Assembly (NCBI GenBank): GCA_023663505.1
Contig: JAMPHH010000014.1
Coordinates: forward strand, 1 to 64,000
Direction of reading: 5' to 3'
Length of the DNA stretch: 64,000 bases
From: Muribaculum sp.
GTDB taxonomy: Bacteria; Bacillota; Clostridia; Lachnospirales; Lachnospiraceae
Made by a program: the position numbers and the translations under genes. The notes beneath the pieces are model-generated. The model searched no databases, was not told the origin of the DNA, and saw only the letters and a program-made list of their open reading frames with translations. This document shows positions 50,960 through 59,802 of the stretch, in pieces (the stretch's first letter is position 1; every line of letters starts with the position of its first letter).

Positions 50960-52114
50960 TCACGCCTGAGCCTTAGTGAGAACCTTGAATCCCGCAGGTC
51001 TGCGCACCGCCAAGCCCAAACGCTCCTCTGCGCGAATGGTCATAAGATTCCTCTGAAAATCGTCCTTGTCGCTATTGGTCGCCTCGACCCTTATACCGCC
51101 ATTGCTCACCACGGAGCCGCAAGGCTTGAACGCGCCGACGATAACCCCTGCCACGGAGGACGTCCTGACTGCGGGCAATCCCCAAATGCTGGGCAAGCTC
51201 TGCTCGCCAAAGTAACCGCCGCCGTAATATCTGCCTTCCGCGTCCTTGCCGATCCTGAGCTTCATGTACAGGGTCGGGTTGATCACAATCGCGTCAGCCG
51301 CAAAACCACTCTCCTCCTGCACGTCCGCCATTGCCTGCAAAATAAGCTCCGCAATATCGGTTGCCTTCGCATTATCCGCATAATTGTCAACCTGAATGCC
51401 GGATGTCGCCAACAGGGAAGCTACCAGCCAGTTCTGCTCCTTCAACCCGAGCTGATACAATAACCTGCCGTTGATCGCAGACGCCAGAAACGGCGCGTCC
51501 TCGATATACTCGTCAGACTCCTTTATGAACGCCGGTATCTTGGAAAGCGTCGCCACCTTCTTGGTGGGATCGGCAAATTGAATCTGGGGTATCTGCTCAC
51601 CCTCTTTCACAACGTCAAAATCACCAATCATTTCACCCTCGACGTAATACTCCAACGTGTTGCCGCTGATGGTCTCCGCGCTGAACAAGTCACGGATCAC
51701 CAACTCTTTTCTCGGTGCGGTCACGATATTCCTGTCAATGACAGTGAGCGCGTTGCCAATACTTGACGGCGTTGTCATCACCGTGGGGTCAGCCTTATAC
51801 TCGGGTGCGGAGACAGAAAAGCGGCTTCCTTTAATGCTGCCGCTTCCCATGTGTTTCACGAAATGGTCTCCCAAGCTCTTTGCCGGCGCACCCTCACTCC
51901 CGCCGTCCCCCTCGGGCTCGTCCTTCTCTTTCTTCCCCAGTCTGGCAATCGCATCCATTGCCTTCTCCGCGGCGGCAACCCGCGCTTCAAGATCCTCGAT
52001 CTCTTTTGCAAGGGTTTTGCCCTGCTCAATAGCGTCGGCATTCCCCTCCTCGATCTTACCCTTGAGCCCTATCAGCTCCCTTTTCTTGGCTTCTAACATC
52101 TCTTTGAGTTTCAT
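50960..52114 (-). CDS. Major capsid protein, HK97 family
   Basis: A 384-aa protein: N-terminal coiled-coil scaffold domain (delta domain, about 1-65), linker, then the HK97 fold (VMTTPSSIGNALTVIDRN, LEYYVEGEMIGDFDVVKEGE, FQRNLMTIRAEERLGLAVRR). The delta domain is cut off by the protease encoded just upstream. Start behind AAGGAG, ATGA overlap. Confidence 0.95.
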   Translation of the reverse strand: MKLKEMLEAKKRELIGLKGKIEEGNADAIEQGKTLAKEIEDLEARVAAAEKAMDAIARLGKKEKDEPEGDGGSEGAPAKSLGDHFVKHMGSGSIKGSRFSVSAPEYKADPTVMTTPSSIGNALTVIDRNIVTAPRKELVIRDLFSAETISGNTLEYYVEGEMIGDFDVVKEGEQIPQIQFADPTKKVATLSKIPAFIKESDEYIEDAPFLASAINGRLLYQLGLKEQNWLVASLLATSGIQVDNYADNAKATDIAELILQAMADVQEESGFAADAIVINPTLYMKLRIGKDAEGRYYGGGYFGEQSLPSIWGLPAVRTSSVAGVIVGAFKPCGSVVSNGGIRVEATNSDKDDFQRNLMTIRAEERLGLAVRRPAGFKVLTKAQA

Positions 52115-52830
52115 TCGCTTTTCTCCTTTTCTAGTTTTTTAATAGTTTCCAGAATCGCCAATGCCGAATTGTGTCTCTCGGGGTCCTCTGCGCCTGCATT
52201 GCCCTCCGAGCCATCCTCTCCGCCATCTACGTCTCCCGTTGTATCTCCAAGCCCTCCCCATAACTCGTGGAGGTGCATGATACCATGTTTCAATTCTTCA
52301 ATCGCCTTGCATATCTCCTTCCCGTCCGTCTCGAGAACATGCTTTCCATCCTTGGCAGCCTTGACGTCCGTGACGCTTGCGTCATCGTTGGCGGGGATGC
52401 ACACGCAGCTAATCTCATACAGTTCAAGCTCCCGCAATTCATTAGCTCTCATGCCGTCATCCAATTTCACTGCGCCCTCCTCTAACACGTCATAGGCAAA
52501 GCTGAACTTGCTCAGCCGACCATCCTTATACATCTGGCGGACGCGCTGCGCCTCGGGCGTGTCGTCGAATTTTGCGACAAAGTGCAAACCCTTTTCGTCC
52601 TCGTCCGCTTCCGCCATACCAATGAATGCGCTAATATCATGCAGCTTGTGTGCCCACAAGAGCGGAATACCCTTGCCTCCGTGCCATCTCTCTGCCAATG
52701 TGCGCTGAAACGCCCCCCGCTTGACCACATCACCATAAGAGTCCGCCTTGCGAATCCATGTGGAGGCATATCCCTCAATAGAGCCGCCATCATCATCCTT
52801 GTATTTCACATCAAATTCCTTAACCTGCAT
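52111..52830 (-). CDS. HK97 family prohead protease
   Basis: A 239-aa serine protease of family S78. The catalytic histidine lies in LLWAHKLHDI and the serine in SKFSFAYDV, both with family context (TDGRLSKFSFAY-like). Acts on the capsid delta domain during maturation. C-terminal acidic extension (DVDGGEDGSEGNAGAEDPER). Confidence 0.93.
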   Translation of the reverse strand: MQVKEFDVKYKDDDGGSIEGYASTWIRKADSYGDVVKRGAFQRTLAERWHGGKGIPLLWAHKLHDISAFIGMAEADEDEKGLHFVAKFDDTPEAQRVRQMYKDGRLSKFSFAYDVLEEGAVKLDDGMRANELRELELYEISCVCIPANDDASVTDVKAAKDGKHVLETDGKEICKAIEELKHGIMHLHELWGGLGDTTGDVDGGEDGSEGNAGAEDPERHNSALAILETIKKLEKEKSE

Positions 52831-52848
52831 TTTCCCTCTCCTCTCCGT

Positions 52849-54810
52849 CTAAAACGATATAATCACGTCCGTGCTGCAGTTACATCCACAGCTCTCGTCG
52901 GGGCTTAGGTTATCATCCCCCGGCCATCTGGCGCCATTTGAAAACACGCTGTCAATCCCCACGCGTTGACCATTCATCGCCGCGTGTGTGCTGCGGGCGT
53001 TCGCTCCCGTCACCCACTCCTTTTGCAATATTTTGTGGAAGCCCTCGCTTCTCTGCGCTTGGTGTGCCGCCTCAACCGTAGCCCACCCCGCTATCTGCGT
53101 GGCAAGTGATATACCAAACACGACTGCGCTTGCATTGATACGCTTGTCAAATACCTTCTCCGGCGTGTTTGCAGGCTTCTCGTCCTCCGGCAAGTCTTCC
53201 GCCTCCTGCTCTGCCTCCTCCAGCTTCTGTCTCGTGCCTTTATTAATGGCATGTGCCCTGCCCTCAGCCAATGCCTGCAGATATGCCTGCGTGATCTCCG
53301 TGGAATACGGCGTTTCCAATACCTCAGCCGCTTTCATCCCATGCCTGTCCGCGATTTCTTGGACAATCGGAAGCATATCCTCCGCCAACTCCCTGTCCCA
53401 TCGGGACTCGTTCCACCAGTTCTCCGCCCCGGCGTTTAATTTGGGCAGAACGGATTTTTTCTGCCGCTCGAAAAACTGCTTTAATACTTCAACCATGCGC
53501 TCGTCCTCGTCCTGAGTGGACTTTGACTTGATTCTCACGACTTCCGATTTGCTCCGCATTCTCGGCATTGCCTTGGGATCCGTATGGGTGTCCGTGGGAC
53601 TCGCCTGTCCTCCCTCCACCACGTTCAACGGCACGATCAGCTCTTTTCCCTGATCATCAGGCAGCGGCGGGAGATTGTTGTATGCCCTCGCCTCGTCTCT
53701 GGTCATCCACGGGCCACCGACAGCCGTCTGTAAAATGCTTGCCCGTTCCTCGAACGAGCCTTTTAATTTCTCCTGCATGTCAAATTCCACATATGTGCCG
53801 CGTTCCGCCCCCACCATCGGCAGCAAGAACGCATTGATGCGCTGCTGTATCATTTGCAGGGTGGGACCCAGACACTCGGAATACAATGCCCGAGCATTAT
53901 CCTTTGCACTGGCATATGTCTGTGTGCTGGTGTGCCAGATCAATGCAGGATTGACGCGGTAGATTGCCGCCACAGCCTCCCTTGACAACTGGACGCTCTC
54001 CGCCCACTGCTGCTCCTTGAAGGACGTCTGGAACGGCTTGATCTCCATACCGTCCTCCAATAGAGGAATTCCGCCCGCTTTACTCCCGCCGGCTCCCCAC
54101 TGCTCCCGAAAAGCATTAATGAAATTTTTCCGCTGCCCCTCGTCCCAAGGTCTAACGTCTTTAGGGCGGATAATCTGTGCGTTGAGTCTTCCCGAGCTGT
54201 GCCAGAGCTGTTTGCGGAAGTTGCCCGCCTCGATCTGCTCCTGCATTGTCTGCCGCAGCGCGGTCAGCGGGGACAGGTATCCTCCCGGATTGCCCGGGGA
54301 ATACGTTTTGAACTGAATGAACTCGCTCTTTGGTATGTCAACGGCGTCTCCCCCCTGTCCGGTACAGACCCTAATCGTGTCTGCGGCATATACGGTCCTG
54401 CCCTCTGTCCCAATCACCCACGTGCTCGGGACAATATACATCTCATAGCCGGATTCGCTCTCGGTGCTCTGAATCACCCATACATACACGCATCCAAAAA
54501 TGCCGTATTCGATATACAACGCACGGAAAAATTCAAACGCCGTCTGTACCACATTGGGCTGCCAGAGCAATTTTGCCGCAGTGCTGTCCCTGTCTCGAAT
54601 CCGCTCCGTGTCGCCCTCACGCCGATAGACCTTTAATGGCAATTGTCCAACGGACTCCCCCAAGAAATTGACCACGGCTTGCAGGTTATCCTGTGTCTGA
54701 TAGAGTCTTTGTGCGGAATAGTTGAGCACCTGCACCGAAGCATCCGGCGAAGGTGTCATGTAGTATATGACCGGACGCCTTGACGCCCACAGCATGTCTA
54801 AGATCCCCAT
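52849..54810 (-). CDS. Portal protein fused to a MuF-type minor head protein
   Basis: A 653-aa protein. The first 400 residues are an HK97-type portal (ESVGQLPLKVYRREGD, EYGIFGCVYVW, YRVNPALIWHTSTQTYASAK). The region from about 420 continues into a MuF/SPP1 gp7-type domain with KEWVTGANARSTHAAMNGQR and a Cys cluster CGCNC at the end. Portal and MuF are usually separate genes; a few phages carry the fusion. MuF is often injected or bears toxins. Start with AAAGGAG. Confidence 0.9.
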   Translation of the reverse strand: MGILDMLWASRRPVIYYMTPSPDASVQVLNYSAQRLYQTQDNLQAVVNFLGESVGQLPLKVYRREGDTERIRDRDSTAAKLLWQPNVVQTAFEFFRALYIEYGIFGCVYVWVIQSTESESGYEMYIVPSTWVIGTEGRTVYAADTIRVCTGQGGDAVDIPKSEFIQFKTYSPGNPGGYLSPLTALRQTMQEQIEAGNFRKQLWHSSGRLNAQIIRPKDVRPWDEGQRKNFINAFREQWGAGGSKAGGIPLLEDGMEIKPFQTSFKEQQWAESVQLSREAVAAIYRVNPALIWHTSTQTYASAKDNARALYSECLGPTLQMIQQRINAFLLPMVGAERGTYVEFDMQEKLKGSFEERASILQTAVGGPWMTRDEARAYNNLPPLPDDQGKELIVPLNVVEGGQASPTDTHTDPKAMPRMRSKSEVVRIKSKSTQDEDERMVEVLKQFFERQKKSVLPKLNAGAENWWNESRWDRELAEDMLPIVQEIADRHGMKAAEVLETPYSTEITQAYLQALAEGRAHAINKGTRQKLEEAEQEAEDLPEDEKPANTPEKVFDKRINASAVVFGISLATQIAGWATVEAAHQAQRSEGFHKILQKEWVTGANARSTHAAMNGQRVGIDSVFSNGARWPGDDNLSPDESCGCNCSTDVIISF

Positions 54811-54828
54811 TAGCTACACTCCTTTTGC

Positions 54829-56373
54829 TCACAAAAAAATCAGCTCTGCATTATTTGCGTAAGCTGATTCGTATACTTTTTCATTTCGCTGTATTCTGGT
54901 AGCGGCGGCGAATGCCATCGCCACACACATAAGCGGCGCTATATCGTCGGGGCTTTTCCCCCTGTCAGGCAGCTCCAGCCCGTTTCCCATCGCCCGCAGC
55001 TGACAGGTTTTTGCGGGAAGCTCCAACACGGGCTGCTCCAAATGGTATACCCTTGCTCCGGCGATTCGTTCTTCATCCGGCGCAAGCGGCGCGGAAGCCG
55101 CGACTGCATCATAGAACCGCCCCCACCCTGCCGTCAGGTCAGGCCCCTCGATGGCACAACGCTCAATCCCGTCAATGGTGCATATCTGCTCCGCCAAACC
55201 ACAGACGGTTGCGCCACGTCCTTGGAAAGCCAGATTCATTTTGCCGCGCATCGCCCTTGACCTGAACCAATCGACCGCCCACTCTGAACCGGCGCGCCTT
55301 GCCACAACCTCAATGTGCCAGTTGCCGTCCTCCCTCTGACCACATACCCCAATAGACACATACCTTCGGTCTCCTGACATGTCGATCCCGTAGAACAGTT
55401 CTGACTCCGGAGCGATCTGTGAGGAATTATCCAAGCCTGCTGCCCATGCCCCCTTCGGAAATGGCTGCGGTAATATGGTCTCGACTTGCTGGCACATGCA
55501 CTCCGAGCGGAATTTGCTCTCAGGAAATGTCTGCCTGTTTGACATTAATGCCCTCTCCGTCAGGAACCCGTAATTCAACGCCGGATTTGCCTGTGCCAAT
55601 GCCTTCATGTCTCCCGTGTCCGCCTCCTCGGGCGCCGACCACTCGAACAACCCAAGGGAATCAGCGTCCACATCCCCGCCCAAGTCCATTGCTTCCGTCC
55701 CCTCGATCATAGCAATCGCCTTTGAACGGACTTGCCGCAGGACAACACTGTCCGGATCTCCCGCATTGGAGAATCCCACGGTCATACCATTTGGTTTGGC
55801 GTTGGTGGAGGCGACTGCTGCCGACCACGTCTCCCAGTCGCGTTGTTCCCTGACCTCGTCCAACATCACGAGGTCATTGGAATCCCCACGCCCTGCCCGC
55901 CTTGTAGGTGCTCCAACCTTGTATGCCCTGCCACCGACAAGCACCAACCTTTTCGAGCCATTGGTACGGCTGACCCTCTCCACGTCAGAGTTAAGCTCAG
56001 GAATGCTTTCCTGATCAATAACCACCGCTTCCCAAACCTCCTCCGCCTTATCCAGTGACAGCGACGTGCCAAACACACTGGGTACCTGCAAGACATTCAG
56101 GAAGAATGACGCAAGCACCTTGGACAGTACGGTCTTGCCATTCTGACGGCTGACCATGATCAACACCGTGCGATATCGGAAATGCCACGTACCGCTCAAG
56201 CTTCCGGTAATCTCCAACACATGAATCAACGCCCATTCCTGCCATGGGTACAACCGTTGACCCAACACGTTGTTTGCGTAATCAATTGCCGCAAAGCCCA
56301 ATGTGGTGTATCTTGTCAGCTTGCGGAGCGGTGGCGTGTAAATTCTTGGTGTTGTTGAACCCTTTACTTGCAT
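54829..56373 (-). CDS. Terminase large subunit
   Basis: A 514-aa packaging motor. ATPase: SRQNGKT (Walker A-like), DLVMLDEV (Walker B); nuclease: YGIDMSGDRR with catalytic Asp and a downstream acidic pocket ending DDIAPLMCVAMAF. Start taken at the ATG 56373, which overlaps the small subunit stop; a frame from 56406 lacks a ribosome site. Confidence 0.93.
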   Translation of the reverse strand: MQVKGSTTPRIYTPPLRKLTRYTTLGFAAIDYANNVLGQRLYPWQEWALIHVLEITGSLSGTWHFRYRTVLIMVSRQNGKTVLSKVLASFFLNVLQVPSVFGTSLSLDKAEEVWEAVVIDQESIPELNSDVERVSRTNGSKRLVLVGGRAYKVGAPTRRAGRGDSNDLVMLDEVREQRDWETWSAAVASTNAKPNGMTVGFSNAGDPDSVVLRQVRSKAIAMIEGTEAMDLGGDVDADSLGLFEWSAPEEADTGDMKALAQANPALNYGFLTERALMSNRQTFPESKFRSECMCQQVETILPQPFPKGAWAAGLDNSSQIAPESELFYGIDMSGDRRYVSIGVCGQREDGNWHIEVVARRAGSEWAVDWFRSRAMRGKMNLAFQGRGATVCGLAEQICTIDGIERCAIEGPDLTAGWGRFYDAVAASAPLAPDEERIAGARVYHLEQPVLELPAKTCQLRAMGNGLELPDRGKSPDDIAPLMCVAMAFAAATRIQRNEKVYESAYANNAELIFL

Positions 56374-56708
56374 ATCTTCAATGCGCTCCTTATGTCGCTG
56401 AGGCATGACGTCTCGGTTGTCGCGGTGTTTCCTTTCAGAATCTCATTCAACTCCTGCAGCGAGGAGGAATAGCATTTGACCAGTGTGCGGAATTCAACCA
56501 AAAGCGGATTGACCTTTTCCTCGGTCGCTCCGTTTGTCTTCGTGATCTCCTGTACCGCCTCCGCCGCGTCATATTCCGGAATCAATTTGTCAATTTTGGC
56601 TTTCATACTCAGTACGGCGTTCGCCAAGGTAATCGCTTGGCTCTTTAACGGCTCGCTCAACCCTTGGCACATCTGCTCCGCCGCCTTCAACTGCTTTCTC
56701 TTTCCCAT
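56364..56708 (-). CDS. Terminase small subunit (P27-type)
   Basis: A 114-aa helical protein (MGKRKQLKAAEQMCQGLSEP) with the length and place of P27-family small terminases. Start at 56708 behind GAGGAGGGG. Confidence 0.8.
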   Translation of the reverse strand: MGKRKQLKAAEQMCQGLSEPLKSQAITLANAVLSMKAKIDKLIPEYDAAEAVQEITKTNGATEEKVNPLLVEFRTLVKCYSSSLQELNEILKGNTATTETSCLSDIRSALKICK

Positions 56709-56868
56709 CCGCCCCTCCTCGTCCGTCAAGTGATCGACATTGCCAAAAAAATTTAAATTTGGTCTCGGGGGGAGAGATTACTGCAGGCTGGCCTATCGGT
56801 TCGCCCCCGTGTCCTCCAAGATTTACAGGCCCCTCCCCCAGCCCCTTTCTTGGTTGCACCGGTGCAAC
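56709..56868. other. Gap between HNH and small terminase: candidate cos region
   Basis: A 160-nt non-coding gap with several G or C runs (TCTCGGGGGGAGAG near 56762-56775; GGCCCCTCCCCCAGCCCC near 56829-56846) and, at its right end, a 16-bp perfect palindrome. In HNH-type siphoviruses the cohesive-end site lies here. I cannot define the cut. Confidence 0.45.
56853..56868. repeat. 16-bp perfect palindrome, copy 1
   Basis: GTTGCACCGGTGCAAC directly after the HNH stop codon. The same 16-mer, plus one flanking base on each side, recurs at 61387-61402. Confidence 0.9.
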
Positions 56869-57153
56869 TCACCAGATACGGGAACGCATTCCAAGCTCGT
56901 TCTCACCATTCGTTCCGTCGCCACGCGAACGGTTACAACGCAAGTGAGACGCCTGAACATTGTTCAGGTCAAGCTCAAGATCCGGACGCTTTGCGACAGG
57001 AATCACATGGTCAGGCTCCCATGCGTCCGGCGCACTGGACGGGCGCAGGAAGTAATTAATCGGCTGCTCACAGATATGACACATAGCATTATTCTTCTTG
57101 TCTCTTTCCCATGCAAGTCTTCGTATCTTTTCCCATTTTCCCGATCGTCCCAC
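56869..57153 (-). CDS. Phage HNH endonuclease
   Basis: A 94-aa nuclease, GTG start with GGGGAGG. CHICEQPINYF and a second Cys pair (HLRCNRSRGD) hold zinc; EPDHVIPVAK and NNVQASHLRCNRSRGD form the HNH. Such proteins beside terminase stimulate cos cleavage in packaging. Confidence 0.92.
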   Translation of the reverse strand: MGRSGKWEKIRRLAWERDKKNNAMCHICEQPINYFLRPSSAPDAWEPDHVIPVAKRPDLELDLNNVQASHLRCNRSRGDGTNGENELGMRSRIW

Positions 57154-57171
57154 GAATATTCCTCCCCATGA

Positions 57172-57207
57172 AAAAAGAGGGATTCGGATTGCTCCCTCCC
57201 TCTTTTT
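57172..57207. terminator. Strong terminator between the XRE cassette and the late genes
   Basis: AAAAAGAGGGA (57172-57182) pairs with TCCCTCTTTTT (57197-57207), T-runs on both strands. On minus it ends the XRE cassette only 20 nt before the HNH ribosome binding site. Confidence 0.85.
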
Positions 57208-57286
57208 GTGATGATACCACTATACCACGGAATGTTGTCCTAGATTTCCCCCTCTTTTATTTTTTCTGTCTCTGCGATAAATTCAT

Positions 57287-57466
57287 TCATGAACTGCGAG
57301 ATCGCCCCTCTAAATTCCATATTCTTTCTAATAATTTAGGGATATAATCGGGCGGTTTCCTCTGCCCTATCTCCCAACACTGAATTGTCCTTATTGGGAT
57401 TCCGAAATATTCTGCAAATTGCTTTTGAGATATACCCATTTCAGCCCTTAATTCCTTAACTGTCAT
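57287..57466 (-). CDS. XRE-type helix-turn-helix protein, 59 aa
   Basis: MTVKELRAEMGISQKQFAEY is the HTH of the Xre/Cro family and FGIPIRTIQCWEIGQRKPPD completes it. Start at 57466 is one base after the stop of the partner gene. Likely binds the palindrome in the promoter of its own two-gene unit. Confidence 0.85.
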   Translation of the reverse strand: MTVKELRAEMGISQKQFAEYFGIPIRTIQCWEIGQRKPPDYIPKLLERIWNLEGRSRSS

Positions 57467-57467
57467 T

Positions 57468-57665
57468 TTACACCTCAATCCCAAACTCATTGTCTAAAAG
57501 CTCGGAGAAATCGGGGTCTAACTCCAAATATCTTTTCAAAAATTCCTCCGGTTCGCAAGGAGCAAGTTCAAAATGTACCGTTTCCCTTTTGTCATCGTCC
57601 ATGTATGTGGCGATTGTGTCCATAAGTTCCTGTCCAAGTGTAAATTCCTCTCCGTATCTTTTCAT
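57468..57665 (-). CDS. Acidic partner of the XRE protein, 65 aa
   Basis: A small acidic protein (MKRYGEEFTLGQELMDTIAT, ETVHFELAPCEPEEFLKRYL). Start at 57665: AGGAGG is at the right distance for this second ATG but too close to the first. Pairs of this kind with a tiny XRE gene are frequent in Lachnospiraceae phages and chromosomes; a toxin-antitoxin role is possible but not shown. Confidence 0.65.
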   Translation of the reverse strand: MKRYGEEFTLGQELMDTIATYMDDDKRETVHFELAPCEPEEFLKRYLELDPDFSELLDNEFGIEV

Positions 57666-57699
57666 TTCCATTTCCTCCTGTGATTTAATTTATGTATTT

Positions 57700-57728
57700 A
57701 TTATAACGCAATGCGTTATATACGTCAA
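57700..57728 (-). promoter_or_regulatory. Promoter with 19-bp palindromic operator
   Basis: Minus strand TTGACG (57723-57728), 17-nt spacer, TATAAT (57700-57705). The palindrome TATAACGCAATGCGTTATA (57702-57720) covers spacer and -10 box, so a bound repressor would block it. Confidence 0.85.
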
Positions 57729-57811
57729 GAGGAAATTTGGGGATTATAAAAAATTATCCCTTAACCCACTTTTTGCCTTGACTGTGCTTGACAAACCCAT
57801 CGAGCAGGACA

Positions 57812-57835
57812 AAGGGGCTGAATAAACAGCCCCTT
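57812..57835 (-). terminator. Hairpin after the ArpU-like gene
   Basis: AAGGGGCTG (57827-57835 side) pairs with CAGCCCCTT over 9 bp around 6 nt; only three T follow on minus, so termination may be partial. Confidence 0.5.
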
Positions 57836-57849
57836 CTGTTATTTTCTTT

Positions 57850-58263
57850 TCAAGCTTTTTTTGACAGAAGCCAGTAAAACTTCCGCCGCCTGTTATAATA
57901 CATATTCTTCCCGCATGGCATACCCATCACGTTTCTCAGGTAGTTGTACGTCACCCCCTCATTTGTCACGGCCTGCAGAATGTATCTATACAACCCTTTG
58001 TCCGTCTCCCGTGCCGTCTCCTCAATCAGCTCACATTTTTGAGCAAGCTCCGCCCTGCGTATGGAAAGATTTGCTGTCGGGTCGCTGACGGCGTTAGTCC
58101 TGGCAGCCATTGCCGCCGATGGCTCAATGCTCTTTACCGTGTCACATCTATTAGCAAGTTCTTCCTTCCATTCATTGTATTGCAGACAAAAATGGTATAG
58201 CTCATAGAAACGGTGTTTGGATATCTGGTACTTATTTTTATTGATTGGTCTGATATTCGGCAT
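57850..58263 (-). CDS. ArpU/RinA-like phage late regulator (tentative)
   Basis: A 137-aa basic, helical protein (FYELYHFCLQYNEWKEELAN, TNEGVTYNYLRNVMGMPCG, YYNRRRKFYWLLSKKA). Proteins of this sort sit directly before terminase in many Clostridia phages and behave like ArpU/RinA transcription regulators with a sigma-like C-terminal HTH. Assignment rests on place and style. GGAGGG upstream. Confidence 0.55.
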   Translation of the reverse strand: MPNIRPINKNKYQISKHRFYELYHFCLQYNEWKEELANRCDTVKSIEPSAAMAARTNAVSDPTANLSIRRAELAQKCELIEETARETDKGLYRYILQAVTNEGVTYNYLRNVMGMPCGKNMYYNRRRKFYWLLSKKA

Positions 58264-58324
58264 GTTGCATCCCTCCGCTTTGGGTTGTTATTGGTTACGC
58301 CTGCTGCCAAGCGCGGTTGAAGAA

Positions 58325-59470
58325 TCAGCCCTCCCGCCTCTTGTCCATCTCGTCCAGTATCTCCCTGATCTCTCCGGCCAAATCCTGCTGCCCCGCGCCC
58401 TCACATACTCTGCTTGCCGCAAGCATCACTGACGTGACGCGTTTCTTTTTCTTTTCGTATTTTGCGATTGCCGCAGCGTGCCTGTCATACAACCACCGTA
58501 CTTTCGGCCAGCTCCCGTGGGAAGACAGGTAAACCCTTTTAAAAACATTTATCAGCCGCTCTCTGAAAATCTCATCAATATCTGTCTTCTCGCACAAGTC
58601 CTGCAGCGCGAGATCAGTGAGGACGCTTTCTTTTCCCTCATGGTCATACATGTCTGACTCGACTATCTCCCCGAAAGCCATGTTCAACCTCTGGAGCATT
58701 CTCTCCGCGTCCGACACGCTCCCATATGAACTAAGGGCAGCCTCTTCTACTATCCCCTCAAATTTCATGCGGTTCTCTGTCGCCGTCCTTCGGTCAATAC
58801 AGTCCAGTGCCCCGTTGATGACGCGGTGTTGGGGATCCTTGGGCTTCTGGCAGTAGAACAGACATTTTTCCGGATTGGCTGACCGTTCCTCAAATGCCGG
58901 CCATATGAAGCCCGTTTCCGCCTTGCCCACGATATTCTGCAGCTGCTTGGCACAGATCCCGCCTTCACAGTCATACCTTAACCCCGGCTTGTCCCAGTTC
59001 ACGGGACATATCACACAGAGCAGGAAGTCATACACCTCCTCTGACTCGTCAATCTCATTCCCGTCCGAGGTCTTGGCGATCACGTCATATGTACCATGAT
59101 ACAATAGGATCAGGAACCCGTTTTCAATTTCATAACTCTCTATTATTCGGTCATACAGGTCGGTCAACGCCTCGTCGTCCTGTAAATCGGACTCGACAAG
59201 CTTCCCGATCAGCTTCGGCACCTCGGAAGCCTCCTTAAAATCCAACTCCATACATTTGTCATCAAGTCCCTTCACACATGGAATCTCCTGAGCTATCTTC
59301 AGGTATTTGTACCGTTTGCTATCCTCCACTGCATGGAACGGTTCGCGGAATTGAAATTCCACGTCTTTCTCGCTGCCGATATAGGCGCCCGCCATGCCCC
59401 TGATGATGTCTTGATAGCGGTTATTGTCAAGAATGTGCTTTATTTCAGATATGTCTTGTATAGTGACCAT
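58325..59470 (-). CDS. DUF4317 family protein
   Basis: A 381-aa soluble protein. The order SESYEIENGFLILLYHGTYDV-like segment, EEVYDFLLCVICPVNWDKPG and ETGFIWPAFEERSANPEKCL matches DUF4317 proteins, usually chromosomal in Lachnospiraceae. Role unknown. Start behind AAGGAG. C-terminal part ends in a basic helical stretch (KYEKKKKRVTSVM). Confidence 0.7.
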   Translation of the reverse strand: MVTIQDISEIKHILDNNRYQDIIRGMAGAYIGSEKDVEFQFREPFHAVEDSKRYKYLKIAQEIPCVKGLDDKCMELDFKEASEVPKLIGKLVESDLQDDEALTDLYDRIIESYEIENGFLILLYHGTYDVIAKTSDGNEIDESEEVYDFLLCVICPVNWDKPGLRYDCEGGICAKQLQNIVGKAETGFIWPAFEERSANPEKCLFYCQKPKDPQHRVINGALDCIDRRTATENRMKFEGIVEEAALSSYGSVSDAERMLQRLNMAFGEIVESDMYDHEGKESVLTDLALQDLCEKTDIDEIFRERLINVFKRVYLSSHGSWPKVRWLYDRHAAAIAKYEKKKKRVTSVMLAASRVCEGAGQQDLAGEIREILDEMDKRREG

Positions 59471-59490
59471 GTTTTACTCCTTCCCGCAGC

Positions 59491-59802
59491 CTATATCCGC
59501 CCGTTTCTTTTATCAAGACGTTTCTGCTGCCGCTCTACTTTGAAATTCGTCCGACATTCAACCTCATCTTCAGCCTGAAACAGAATCTCCATCTGCCGAC
59601 ACATGATGCGGACATCCGCTATCTCGTCTATGATGTTGTCTCTCGCTGCCGTCAGCTCTGCTTCCTTAGCCCTCCGCCATTTCAAGAGAGCCTTAGTCAG
59701 TTCAGACATTTCTTCAATCATCATATCAATCTGTGGCTGGGCACCATATTCGCTGATGCACCGCCGAAACACTGTATCCATATACTCGTTGTTTTTATTC
59801 AT
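59491..59802 (-). CDS. MazG-like nucleotide pyrophosphohydrolase
   Basis: A 103-aa all-alpha NTP-PPase fold: EEMSELTKALLKWRR carries the E-E-x2-E metal site and DEIADVRIMCRQ the second acidic helix. Cleaves unusual or excess NTPs. Start overlaps the previous stop by 8 nt. Confidence 0.82.
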   Translation of the reverse strand: MNKNNEYMDTVFRRCISEYGAQPQIDMMIEEMSELTKALLKWRRAKEAELTAARDNIIDEIADVRIMCRQMEILFQAEDEVECRTNFKVERQQKRLDKRNGRI

